This document shows positions 55,166-64,000 of a stretch of DNA of 64,000 bases, piece after piece. The stretch is taken from assembly GCA_947484275.1 (NCBI GenBank), contig CANKOY010000015.1, positions 1 to 64,000 of the forward strand. Direction: 5' to 3'. Origin of the DNA: Planctomycetota bacterium. GTDB taxonomy: Bacteria > Planctomycetota > UBA1135 > GCA-002686595. Numbering within the stretch: the first letter of the stretch is position 1; each line of letters starts with the position of its first letter. The notes beneath the pieces were generated by a model. The model was not told the origin of the DNA and ran no database searches. It saw only the letters and a list, made by a program, of their open reading frames with translations. The position numbers and the translations under genes are program-made.

Positions 55166-57633
55166 CCAAGAGGCCTGCCTTGCCGCTGCTCTTGCTGCTG
55201 ATCGCCGTTGCGATCGGCTTCTGTGCGTTCCTCACGCACCAGCTGTTTTCGTCCCAGGGCGAGACGCCCCAGGCGGAGTTGGAGGCGCCGGCATCCGACC
55301 ACAACGCCGAGCCACTGACGTCGATGCCGCTCGCGCAGAATCTGGAAGCTCCTCAGCTCGAATCGGAGCTCGCGCAGCGCTCGGAGGCGCCCAGCGTCTT
55401 GGGACGCCCCAAAGTCAGTGGCCCGCGGCTTGAAATCCTGGTGCTCGATCTCGACAGCGCGCCCGTCGCGGGCGCAAAGCTAGTCCTGTTCCGCGAGGGG
55501 CAGGTTCTGGTCCAGGGCGAGACCGATGATCAAGGCATGGCGGCCTTCGAAGCGCTCGAGGGCGCGGGCGAGTACGCACTCGCTGCTGACGGTTGGGACT
55601 TCGCCCGCGGGGAACTCGATCTGTCCGAGGGACAGCGCACGCTGACCTTGCCGCAAGGCACCTCCCTCGGTGGCGCTGTCCTCGTCGATGAACTTGCGCC
55701 GCTGGAGCCCATGGAATTGTCATGGCACTCAACCGACCGCACGTCCGGAGCGGAGGCATTGCCTCCGGCTGTGGTCAAGGCGCTGCGAGTCGCGCGCGGA
55801 AATCGCACCACGCCTCTGATTCGGACGCGACCGGACGGGACTTTCGAGCTGCGCGGATTGCCGCCCGACGCAGCGGGTCAGCTCCGCTGGAGCGCCGCGT
55901 GCTACCTCAAGGACAGTGACAACGAGCACGAGGGCCGCACGTTTCAGGTTCCGACCCCGCGCCGCGATCTGAGACTGGAGCTGGTCACGGGAGTCGAAGT
56001 GCGACTGCGTGTCGTCGATCATCTGGGCGTGGGAGTCGCCAGTGCTCCCGTGTCCGTGAAACGCGAGAAGACCTACGCTGGAGGTTCGAGTTCTTCAAAC
56101 TCCAACAGCGCGACCGCCGACTCAGCTGGCCGCATCGTCCAGGCCATGCAGCGGGATTCCTGTGACAAGCTGACTTTCGGTGTGGCCGCCACGATCGGCG
56201 GCGTTGCGCGCGCGTACGAGTTCACGACTCCGCCCAATCTGCGCGGCGTCTGGGACCTCGGGGACCTGGCGACGGCCCAGACGCGCACACTCTCAGTGCT
56301 GATCCGTGACAGCTTCGGGCAGCCGATCCCAGAGGGTGATGCCACCGCGTGGCCCGACACCGCCCTGCGCTCCAACGTGCGCAGCGATGCCGACGGCCGA
56401 ATCCAGATCACCATCGCGATGGAAACAGCCGAGATCGCGGCGCGGGCCTTCGGGTACGAGAGCGCGCGAGTCCCGGTGCCCGCGGACGCCAGCGAAGTGG
56501 TCGCCACACTGGAAAGCGCCTGCATGCTCGAGTTCTTCGTCGAGGGCGTTTCGGACAACAAACAGGGCCTGAAGATCAGATTGGAGAGCCCCTCTCCGAT
56601 GTTCACCAGCGACGACGGTGCGCTGGGTGAGCGTCCGACTGCTGACATGACGTTGGGCGGCGGTTGGAGCAAATCGAACAGTGAGGAGAAGGTCTCCCTG
56701 GAGTTCGAGCCGGAGCGCAGCGGACGCTGGCGAGTCTCGGGGCTGGTGGCGAATCAAGCCTTGCGCGGAACGCTCAAGGGCACGGGCCTGGCGATGTCCG
56801 AGATCGAGATCGCGCCCCTGGCGCGCGGTGAACACCGCGTGATCCAAATGCAGCGCAGCCAACTCGGTCAGTCCTTCAGCGTCCGCGTGGTTTCGCCGGA
56901 GGGCAAACCGCTGCGGCAGGCGACTGTCTACGTCGCTGCCGAGGAGCAATGGCGTGGACGCGGTGTGAACGCCGAGGGCGAATTGACGCTCGACTCGGTG
57001 TACGGCGACAGCTGCAGGCTCATGGCCAAGGCTCCGGGCTACGGGCAGAAGACCGTGTTTCTGCGTCCGCTCCCGAGTGGGACTGTGGAGATCCAATTGG
57101 ACACGGGTCGCAGCATCGAGATCGAACTCCTGGATGCGGCCGGTTCGCTCGTGAGCGACGGCCAAGTCCACGCCGAATTGCAAGGACGCCACCAGACATC
57201 ACAGGCCAAGGCCATCGGCCCTGGACGCTTTCGGCTCGACGACTTGCCGACGGAGGAGGTGCTGCTTGTGGTCCGCGGCGGCGAACATTGGAGCTCGCGG
57301 CTTCACGATACGAACATCGGATTCGTGAGAATCGTAGTGGAGCCGTGCGTGATCCGCGCAAGCGTGCGCATTGAGGACAAGGCTGCGCGATCTGGCTGGC
57401 GGATCTCGGTGGCGCTACCAGGAACAGCTCAGAGCATCACCCGTCAAACATGCCACTTCTCTGATGAGGGTGTCGGCCAAGCCCAACTCAGCGGGCTCGC
57501 CAGTGGAACGTACGACGTTTGGCTCGAACGCGAGTCCGGCGATCAGTGGACCCGAGTGGGAAAAGCCACGAGCGCCACGGTTGACTCCGCAGGCGTCCGG
57601 ATCGCCACGGTGGAACTAACCGCGCCCAACTAG
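55162..57633 (+). CDS. Large membrane-anchored protein with carboxypeptidase-regulatory-like modules
   Basis: The product has 823 residues. The N-terminal helix (about 5-27, PLLLLLIAVAIGFCAFL) anchors it in the membrane with the rest outside. Several repeats of about 90 residues look like carboxypeptidase-regulatory/Cna-B-type beta sandwiches, for example LEILVLDLDSAPVAGAKLVL, LSVLIRDSFGQPIPEGDATA and FSVRVVSPEGKPLRQATVYV. No catalytic site is seen. Such proteins are common in Planctomycetota as surface or periplasmic scaffolds. Its start is coupled to the 59-residue ORF (ATGA). It converges on the VOC gene with 7 bp between stops. Confidence 0.78.
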   Translation: MTKRPALPLLLLLIAVAIGFCAFLTHQLFSSQGETPQAELEAPASDHNAEPLTSMPLAQNLEAPQLESELAQRSEAPSVLGRPKVSGPRLEILVLDLDSAPVAGAKLVLFREGQVLVQGETDDQGMAAFEALEGAGEYALAADGWDFARGELDLSEGQRTLTLPQGTSLGGAVLVDELAPLEPMELSWHSTDRTSGAEALPPAVVKALRVARGNRTTPLIRTRPDGTFELRGLPPDAAGQLRWSAACYLKDSDNEHEGRTFQVPTPRRDLRLELVTGVEVRLRVVDHLGVGVASAPVSVKREKTYAGGSSSSNSNSATADSAGRIVQAMQRDSCDKLTFGVAATIGGVARAYEFTTPPNLRGVWDLGDLATAQTRTLSVLIRDSFGQPIPEGDATAWPDTALRSNVRSDADGRIQITIAMETAEIAARAFGYESARVPVPADASEVVATLESACMLEFFVEGVSDNKQGLKIRLESPSPMFTSDDGALGERPTADMTLGGGWSKSNSEEKVSLEFEPERSGRWRVSGLVANQALRGTLKGTGLAMSEIEIAPLARGEHRVIQMQRSQLGQSFSVRVVSPEGKPLRQATVYVAAEEQWRGRGVNAEGELTLDSVYGDSCRLMAKAPGYGQKTVFLRPLPSGTVEIQLDTGRSIEIELLDAAGSLVSDGQVHAELQGRHQTSQAKAIGPGRFRLDDLPTEEVLLVVRGGEHWSSRLHDTNIGFVRIVVEPCVIRASVRIEDKAARSGWRISVALPGTAQSITRQTCHFSDEGVGQAQLSGLASGTYDVWLERESGDQWTRVGKATSATVDSAGVRIATVELTAPN

Positions 57634-57640
57634 TTCGCGC

Positions 57641-58084
57641 TCAGCTCTTCGGTGCAGCGGTGCACATGCGCTGAATGAACCACCAGTGGTGACCCTCGGG
57701 GTCGGCGCACTCGTAGTTGCGGTCGGTCCAATACTCCTCGCCGTAGTCCACGGTCGTCGGCTCGGAGAGGATCTTCGCTCCCCCAGCGCGCGCGTGGGCG
57801 CAGTGAGCATCGACGTCGTCCACGTAGGCCATCAGACATTGCGTGTTTGCGCCGTTCAGTGCCTTCGGCGAGCGACACCAGGCGCGTTTGATCTCCGCGC
57901 TGCCGACCATGATCAATCCGTCGGCGAGCTCGAGCTCGGAGTGCACGATGCCGCCATCTTCACCGACGATCTTGAGCCGGATCTTGAAACCTAAGGTGGC
58001 GCACAGCCAATCGATCGCGGCGGACGCGTCCTGATAGAAGACCGCGCTGGTCAGTCGCGGCCAGCCGGGCGGGCTGGGTTTCAT
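57641..58084 (-). CDS. VOC superfamily protein (PhnB/glyoxalase-like)
   Basis: The product has 147 residues. It reads SAVFYQDASAAIDWLCATLGF, then V-H-S-E-L-E-L-A-D-G-L-I-M-V-G, then YVDDVDAHCAHARAGGAKIL and end A-D-P-E-G-H-H-W-W-F. This matches PhnB-like VOC proteins, often annotated as glyoxalase or resistance-like, whose natural substrates are seldom known. It is a single gene, divergent from the CocE-type hydrolase. Confidence 0.85.
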   Translation of the reverse strand: MKPSPPGWPRLTSAVFYQDASAAIDWLCATLGFKIRLKIVGEDGGIVHSELELADGLIMVGSAEIKRAWCRSPKALNGANTQCLMAYVDDVDAHCAHARAGGAKILSEPTTVDYGEEYWTDRNYECADPEGHHWWFIQRMCTAAPKS

Positions 58085-58195
58085 TGTTCGATGTCTGTTT
58101 GAGGGGCCATGGGGTGCGAGCGAATCTCACCTCGCGAGCTGGAGTCGTCAAGGTCCGACCACCGCGGCACTGGGGAATTCGTACCATGCGCAGTC

Positions 58196-60097
<1,902 letters not shown>

Positions 60098-60170
60098 TCG
60101 GCCCGCCAATCGACTCGGGGCCAATTGATTCATTGCCGTGGAAGCGCGCGAGCACTACAAGGGCGCTCCC

Positions 60171-60977
60171 ATGGCTGACTCGCAGTCGGAACCCCTGTCC
60201 CGTTCGGCGCGCCCGACGGATCGCCGCGAACTTCTGCTGCTCAGCCTGCTGACGCTGTTCGTTGGCTTCTTCGTCACGGCCGAGATGCTTGGCGCGAAGC
60301 TGTTCCACTTCACGCTCTTCGGCCTGGGCCCGGCGCACCTAGGGCTTGGCGATTCGAGGGAATTTGTCGCCACAGCCGGCATCTTGGCCTTTCCGCTGAC
60401 GTTCATCCTGACCGACGTCATCAACGAGTACTTCGGCAAGCGCACCGTGCGCGTGTTCACGTTCCTGGCCCTGGGCGTCAACGTGATCCTGCAGTTCGTC
60501 GTGCAGGCCGCGATTCGCGTGCCCGCGCGCAGTTTCACGGAAGGCGTCAGCGATCAGGCCGTGCAGGACGCCTACACCCTGGCCCTTGGCCAGACTTGGT
60601 CGATCGTGGTCGCCAGCATGGTGGCCTTCGGGGTCGGCCAGTGGCTCGACGCGCGCGTGTTCACTTGGCTGCGCCAGCGAACGGGCGGAAAAATGCTCTG
60701 GCTGCGCGCCCAGGGCAGCACCGTCGTCAGTCAGTTCGTCGACACCTTCGTCGTGATCTTGCTGGCCTTCGTGGCCCTGCCTGCGCTCACCGGCAGCGCG
60801 CACATGACACTAGGCGTGGCATTGATGATCGCGACCACCAACTACGTCTACAAGTTTGCGATCGCGGTCGGCACGACGCCGATCCTGTACCTCGTTCACG
60901 GCGCGGTCGATCGCTGGCTGGGCCGCGAGCTCGCGGAGCGCATGGCCCACGAAGCTCACCCGCGCGATCCTCACTAG
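60171..60977 (+). CDS. yhhQ: Queuosine precursor transporter, YhhQ/VUT family
   Basis: The product has 268 residues from the ATG at 60171 (a GTG at 60138 is an alternative). Six or seven membrane helices are visible. Family motifs are AFPLTFILTDVINEYFGKR, the middle block Q-F-V-V-Q-A-A, and STVVSQFVDTFVVILLAF. E. coli YhhQ imports queuosine precursors (preQ0/preQ1) for tRNA modification; the same role here is inferred from the family. Its 3' end overlaps the convergent trmB-like gene by 4 bp. Confidence 0.88.
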   Translation: MADSQSEPLSRSARPTDRRELLLLSLLTLFVGFFVTAEMLGAKLFHFTLFGLGPAHLGLGDSREFVATAGILAFPLTFILTDVINEYFGKRTVRVFTFLALGVNVILQFVVQAAIRVPARSFTEGVSDQAVQDAYTLALGQTWSIVVASMVAFGVGQWLDARVFTWLRQRTGGKMLWLRAQGSTVVSQFVDTFVVILLAFVALPALTGSAHMTLGVALMIATTNYVYKFAIAVGTTPILYLVHGAVDRWLGRELAERMAHEAHPRDPH

Positions 60978-61828
60978 CCTCGTCGCCCCGCCTGCCAGTC
61001 CGGCTTGTTGGCGTCGAAGTCCGGCGCGGGCATTAGCCCCACGCGCGCGTCGCGTTCGTGCGCAGTGAGTTCGATTCGCGTTCCCACGGCGCGAAAAATC
61101 TCCCAGCCTTGCGAGCGCGCGACGACCTCGCGCAGCGTGCGTCCGCGCGGCATGTCGTCCCAGGGTTCAAAGCGCTCCTTGAACTCGAACAACTGCTGCA
61201 CGACGAGTCGAGCGTATGTCATGTACGCCGGGTTGTCGGTCTGGAACACGAACACTCCGCCGGGCCGGAGCACGCGGTGGATTGCGCCGAGCACCTCCGG
61301 CGTCAGCTGCCGCCGGACCACGCGATTCTTCTCGTAGTAGGGCTGCGGGTGGTAAAGGTGCACCTCATCGACGCTCGCGGCGGGACAGCGCTCGACCACG
61401 AACTCCGTGGCGTCGCCCCAGGCGAACTTGACGTGGAACAATCCGCGCTGCCCCGCGCGCAGGGATCCGGTGCGCAAGGCAGGCGGCACCAGCTCAATTC
61501 CGAGGTGATCCAGGTGCGGGCGTTGGAGGCCCGAATTCACGAGCCAGAATCCGTTGCCGCAGCCCAGGTCGAGCACGCGACCGCCGTCGCGGCCGAAGGA
61601 GGCCGTCCAATCGAATTGCGTGCCCGGATTTCCAAGGGGCAGCCGCGTGCGCACCCACTGGTCCTTGGGCAAGACGATCCCCGGCCAAGGGAGTTCGCGG
61701 GCATCGCCTCCGCGCTGCGGACGCCGGCTCCTTTTCGCGCGAGAGCCCCCGCGGCCTCCCGATTGTCCCGGGCGCTTTGGATCCTGCAAACCTTTCGGAC
61801 GACTGGACTTCTTCTTGGGCGATTTCAA
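60974..61828 (-). CDS. trmB: TrmB-like tRNA (guanine-N7) methyltransferase with basic N-terminal tail
   Basis: The product has 284 residues from a TTG at 61828. The first 45 residues are Lys/Arg/Gly-rich (KSPKKKSSRPKG...), useful for RNA binding but longer than usual. The SAM site is RVLDLGCGNGFWL, followed by HLGIELV. The family's usual Pro-Asp-Pro-Trp-Pro-Lys motif appears as Y-H-P-Q-P-Y-Y-E-K-N-R-V-V-R-R, so it is a divergent TrmB. The likely product is m7G at position 46 of tRNA. It converges with the queuosine transporter. Confidence 0.75.
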   Translation of the reverse strand: MKSPKKKSSRPKGLQDPKRPGQSGGRGGSRAKRSRRPQRGGDARELPWPGIVLPKDQWVRTRLPLGNPGTQFDWTASFGRDGGRVLDLGCGNGFWLVNSGLQRPHLDHLGIELVPPALRTGSLRAGQRGLFHVKFAWGDATEFVVERCPAASVDEVHLYHPQPYYEKNRVVRRQLTPEVLGAIHRVLRPGGVFVFQTDNPAYMTYARLVVQQLFEFKERFEPWDDMPRGRTLREVVARSQGWEIFRAVGTRIELTAHERDARVGLMPAPDFDANKPDWQAGRRG

Positions 61829-61895
61829 GCTGCGCGGATTCTACCCGCCCCATTGCGGTGGATCGGCACACAGGATCCCTGGCAGAATGCAATGC

Positions 61896-62876
61896 ATGAA
61901 GTCATCGACCACATCAGCACGGCGAGTGGACACCCGCCTGCCCCCCAAATCGCGCGTGCGCCTGGCGCTGCTGGCCATCCGGCTGTCCGCCCTGTGGGTC
62001 CTGATTGTGGCCTCGATCAAGTTGTTCCAAGGCTCCCCCAGCGATTTGCCCTTGGTAGTCCAGAACTTCATGGACGGGATGGACGTGGGCCAGAAATTCC
62101 GGGTGGTGGTGGCGATCGAGTTGTCGGTCGTGTTTCTGGCCTTTCTGCGTCCCACCTGGGCCTGGCCGCTCCTGGTCGGCATGTTCAGCCTCTTCGTCGC
62201 GATCCTGGTCAAGCTGATCGCCGAAGGTTCGGACTCCTGCGGTTGCTTCGGCGGGGCGATCAAGATCAAGCCCGCAACGATGCTCGTGCTCGACGGAATC
62301 TGCCTCGCCGGGCTGATCGCCACGCGGCCCTGGAGAAATCTGCTCGCGACCCCAACGCCCTGGCTGTTGACAGTCACGGCGCTCGCCGCGGCCTGGGTCG
62401 CGCCGTTCTTGATTTTCAAGAACGAACAGCTGCCGACCCAGCAGCCAGATCATTCGGGGACCGTAGCCTGGCAGCTTCCGGCGAAAATGCCTGAGTTCCA
62501 GGTCATCAATCCGAACAAGCAGGCTTGGCTCGGCAAGCACGTGAAGGAAACGCCCCTGGGGGCTCTGATCGATGTCGATCTCTATCCCCAGGACGCCACA
62601 TGGATCCTGTATCGCATCACCTGCGATCATTGCGCCAAGGAACTGCAGGCGATCACCAACGACCCGGTGCTCTCCCAGAAGCTCTATGTGCTTGTGCGGA
62701 TCCCAGAACCCGACGAGGAGCAATTTCGCCAGGTGCTCCCGGCCCACTATCCGCCGATGCACCAGGAAGCGATTCTCCCGCCCCTGGCTCGCGGGTACAT
62801 GGGTCAGACGCCGTGGACGCTGGAGCTCGAGGGTGGCGTGATCAAGTCAGTGGTCGCCGGCGAAGGCGTGCAGTAA
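61896..62876 (+). CDS. MauE/DoxX-like membrane protein with thioredoxin-like C-terminus
   Basis: The product has 326 residues from the ATG at 61896 (an ATG at 61887 adds three). Four membrane helices occupy about 20-170, with S-C-G-C-F-G-G between the second and third helices, the motif of MauE-type proteins that support disulfide formation in the periplasm. After a fifth helix (about 150-170) the rest is periplasmic, with R-I-T-C-D-H-C-A-K-E-L, a CxxC in a thioredoxin-like setting. It could move or donate disulfides. The methyltransferase gene converges on it, one base after the stop. Confidence 0.78.
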   Translation: MKSSTTSARRVDTRLPPKSRVRLALLAIRLSALWVLIVASIKLFQGSPSDLPLVVQNFMDGMDVGQKFRVVVAIELSVVFLAFLRPTWAWPLLVGMFSLFVAILVKLIAEGSDSCGCFGGAIKIKPATMLVLDGICLAGLIATRPWRNLLATPTPWLLTVTALAAAWVAPFLIFKNEQLPTQQPDHSGTVAWQLPAKMPEFQVINPNKQAWLGKHVKETPLGALIDVDLYPQDATWILYRITCDHCAKELQAITNDPVLSQKLYVLVRIPEPDEEQFRQVLPAHYPPMHQEAILPPLARGYMGQTPWTLELEGGVIKSVVAGEGVQ

Positions 62877-62877
62877 C

Positions 62878-63831
62878 TCACTTCGTCGCCACGAGGTACG
62901 CGATCCAGGCCGGGCAGTTTTCGCCGCGGCGTCCCCTGCGAAACACCCCGTTGCCGCTGACGCCGTCCTTCTCGGTGCCCTCGAAGTAGTTGTGCACTTG
63001 GCTGAAGCCCGCGTCCGCAAGGATGTCGCGCAATTCGGTCAAGTACCACTGGCGCCACTTGTAGGTGAACGCGCGACGCATTTCCGTGCCATCGGGGAAG
63101 CGGAAGTGAATGTGGCAGACGTACTCGCCGGTGCCGGGAAAAAACTCCGCCTGTTCCCAGATGTAGTGGAAGCCCGAGCAGCGCAGACTCTCCTCCATCT
63201 CGTCGTTGGATTCCGATCCGCCGTATAGGTCGATGACGAAAATGCCGTCGTCGTCGAGGTCCGCGCGCGCGGCACGAAAGTACTCGAGCAACTCCGTGCG
63301 AGTGGTCAGACAGTAGTAGGAAAAATTCTGCGCCACGCGCACGTCCGCGGGCACGTCGCCCTTGGAGCGCACGTCTTTGAGATGCACCGTGTAGCGCTGC
63401 GCGGCTTCGCCGAGCTCGTCGAAATTGTGGGCCAGGCCCCAGGCGATAGGCTCGGGATCGATGTCGAACCCCTCCGCGGTATGGTGCTTCGAGAGTTGGA
63501 TCCACTCCGAGGACAACAGGCCCGTGCCGCAAAAATCCTCGCGGAAGTGCAGCGGCTCGCGACCGCGCAGACTCTTGTACACGTTGCGGTGAAAGGCGAC
63601 GTCGGTCTCCGCTGACTGCACGGCGAGTTGGTAGAGCTCGTACTTGTCCGCGGTCTTCGCCGTCCGACGCGAAGACTTCTTTGCACGCGATTTCCCGGTC
63701 TTCGCCGGCTTGCGCACGACCTGTCCGCCGACCACGCGCGCGCTCGATTTGGCCCCGGCAGGGCGGCGAGCGGGGCGGGACTTGGGCTTGGCTGGACTCT
63801 TGGACGACTTCGCTTGGGTGCTGGCGCTCAT
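62878..63831 (-). CDS. SAM-dependent methyltransferase with histone-H1-like basic tail
   Basis: The product has 317 residues from the ATG at 63831. Residues 1-62 are Lys/Arg/Ala/Ser/Pro-rich (AKSSKSPAKPKSRPARRPAG...), like histone H1 tails, and suggest nucleic-acid or acidic-surface binding. The methyltransferase core begins about residue 64 and has FREDFCGTGLLSSEWIQ (motif I), A-E-G-F-D-I-D-P-E-P, and later DDGIFVIDLYGGSESND. The substrate is unknown. Family identification is by the fold motifs only. Confidence 0.8.
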   Translation of the reverse strand: MSASTQAKSSKSPAKPKSRPARRPAGAKSSARVVGGQVVRKPAKTGKSRAKKSSRRTAKTADKYELYQLAVQSAETDVAFHRNVYKSLRGREPLHFREDFCGTGLLSSEWIQLSKHHTAEGFDIDPEPIAWGLAHNFDELGEAAQRYTVHLKDVRSKGDVPADVRVAQNFSYYCLTTRTELLEYFRAARADLDDDGIFVIDLYGGSESNDEMEESLRCSGFHYIWEQAEFFPGTGEYVCHIHFRFPDGTEMRRAFTYKWRQWYLTELRDILADAGFSQVHNYFEGTEKDGVSGNGVFRRGRRGENCPAWIAYLVATK

Positions 63832-63899
63832 CACATTCCTTGGGTTTGAAGCGCGAAGAGCCTATGGCCGAGGGGCCAGGAGCGCGAGGACCAAGTCGA

Positions 63900-64000
63900 T
63901 CATCCGTCCTTGGGAGGAGTCGGGTCCTGGCGTTCGGTGTTTCGCTCGCGCGCCTTGGGCTTCGACGGGTCAAGGCCCGGTCGCCAACTGGGACGAAACT
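63900..64000 (-). CDS. Possible partial gene entering from the right edge
   Basis: On the minus strand an open frame without a start in the window ends at TGA 63902-63900. It encodes about 33 residues with a Lys/Arg/Pro-rich polar end (SKPKARERNTERQDPTPPKD). It lies upstream of the methyltransferase in the same direction, with 68 bp between. It could be the C-terminus of a real protein, but the stretch is too short to be sure. Confidence 0.3.
   Translation of the reverse strand, partial: FRPSWRPGLDPSKPKARERNTERQDPTPPKDG

Overview
The window is GC-rich, densely packed bacterial chromosome with very short gene spacing. Many adjacent genes share 4-bp ATGA or GTGA stop/start overlaps. No rRNA, tRNA, CRISPR array, complete insertion sequence or prophage was seen. 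The gene families suggest a member of the Planctomycetota, probably outside the best-studied orders. They include a DUF1573 protein, a formylglycine-enzyme-fold lipoprotein, a membrane Ser/Thr kinase overlapping an ECF sigma factor with a Cys/His-rich tail, an excisionase-type HTH protein with one membrane helix, and a C4 zinc-ribbon coiled-coil protein. This is inference from family composition; no phylogenetic marker was analysed.

Layout. 0.2-4.2 kb (+): a secreted FG-GAP repeat protein, then a coupled trio of fatty-acid-hydroxylase-type membrane enzyme, secreted unknown, and HTTM-DCC fusion. 4.2-7.9 kb: selB (-), a YhcC-type radical SAM protein (+) and a zinc-ribbon protein (-). 8-15.7 kb (-): the dnaG-rpoD core, rsmA coupled to a FGE-like lipoprotein, an OmpA-like lipoprotein and an HTH-TM protein. 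15.8-25.9 kb (-): two CNNM/CorC-type membrane proteins, an NtrB-like histidine kinase, and a type IV pilus/type II secretion motor set (PilC/GspF, two GspE/PilB, one PilT). 26-31 kb: DUF1573 protein (-), lipoprotein (+) and pyruvate phosphate dikinase (+). 31.3-37.6 kb (-): an M28 peptidase and a signalling cassette of degenerate GGDEF protein, FHA-like protein, membrane Ser/Thr kinase and ECF sigma factor. 37.9-42.7 kb (-): yebC-family gene, rpsI, rplM, two unknown membrane proteins, an FtsQ-like protein and a small ORF. 42.9-50 kb (+): Ski2/Mtr4-like helicase, alpha/beta-hydrolase-like protein without the nucleophile, SPASM radical SAM protein, VOC protein and RecQ. 50.4-54.3 kb (+): a three-subunit molybdenum hydroxylase whose FAD subunit carries the extra [4Fe-4S] cysteine loop of 4-hydroxybenzoyl-CoA reductase. 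54.7-64 kb: two tiny putative ORFs chained to a large membrane-anchored protein, a VOC protein, a CocE-type hydrolase, a YhhQ-type queuosine-precursor transporter, a TrmB-like methyltransferase, a MauE-thioredoxin-like protein, a methyltransferase with a histone-H1-like tail, and a possible partial gene at the right edge.

Most of the window is core and housekeeping DNA (replication priming, sigma-70, ribosomal proteins, rRNA/tRNA modification, RecQ, pilus motor). The less ordinary parts are the kinase/sigma cassette, the HTTM-DCC operon, the catalytically degenerate GGDEF and hydrolase proteins, the FtsQ-like cluster, the chained mini-ORFs near 55 kb, and a short intergenic sequence motif (consensus near CTAGnnGnCCGnnGAAAAAG) that seems to recur in several gaps. 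All statements rest on reading the sequence; no database search was run.
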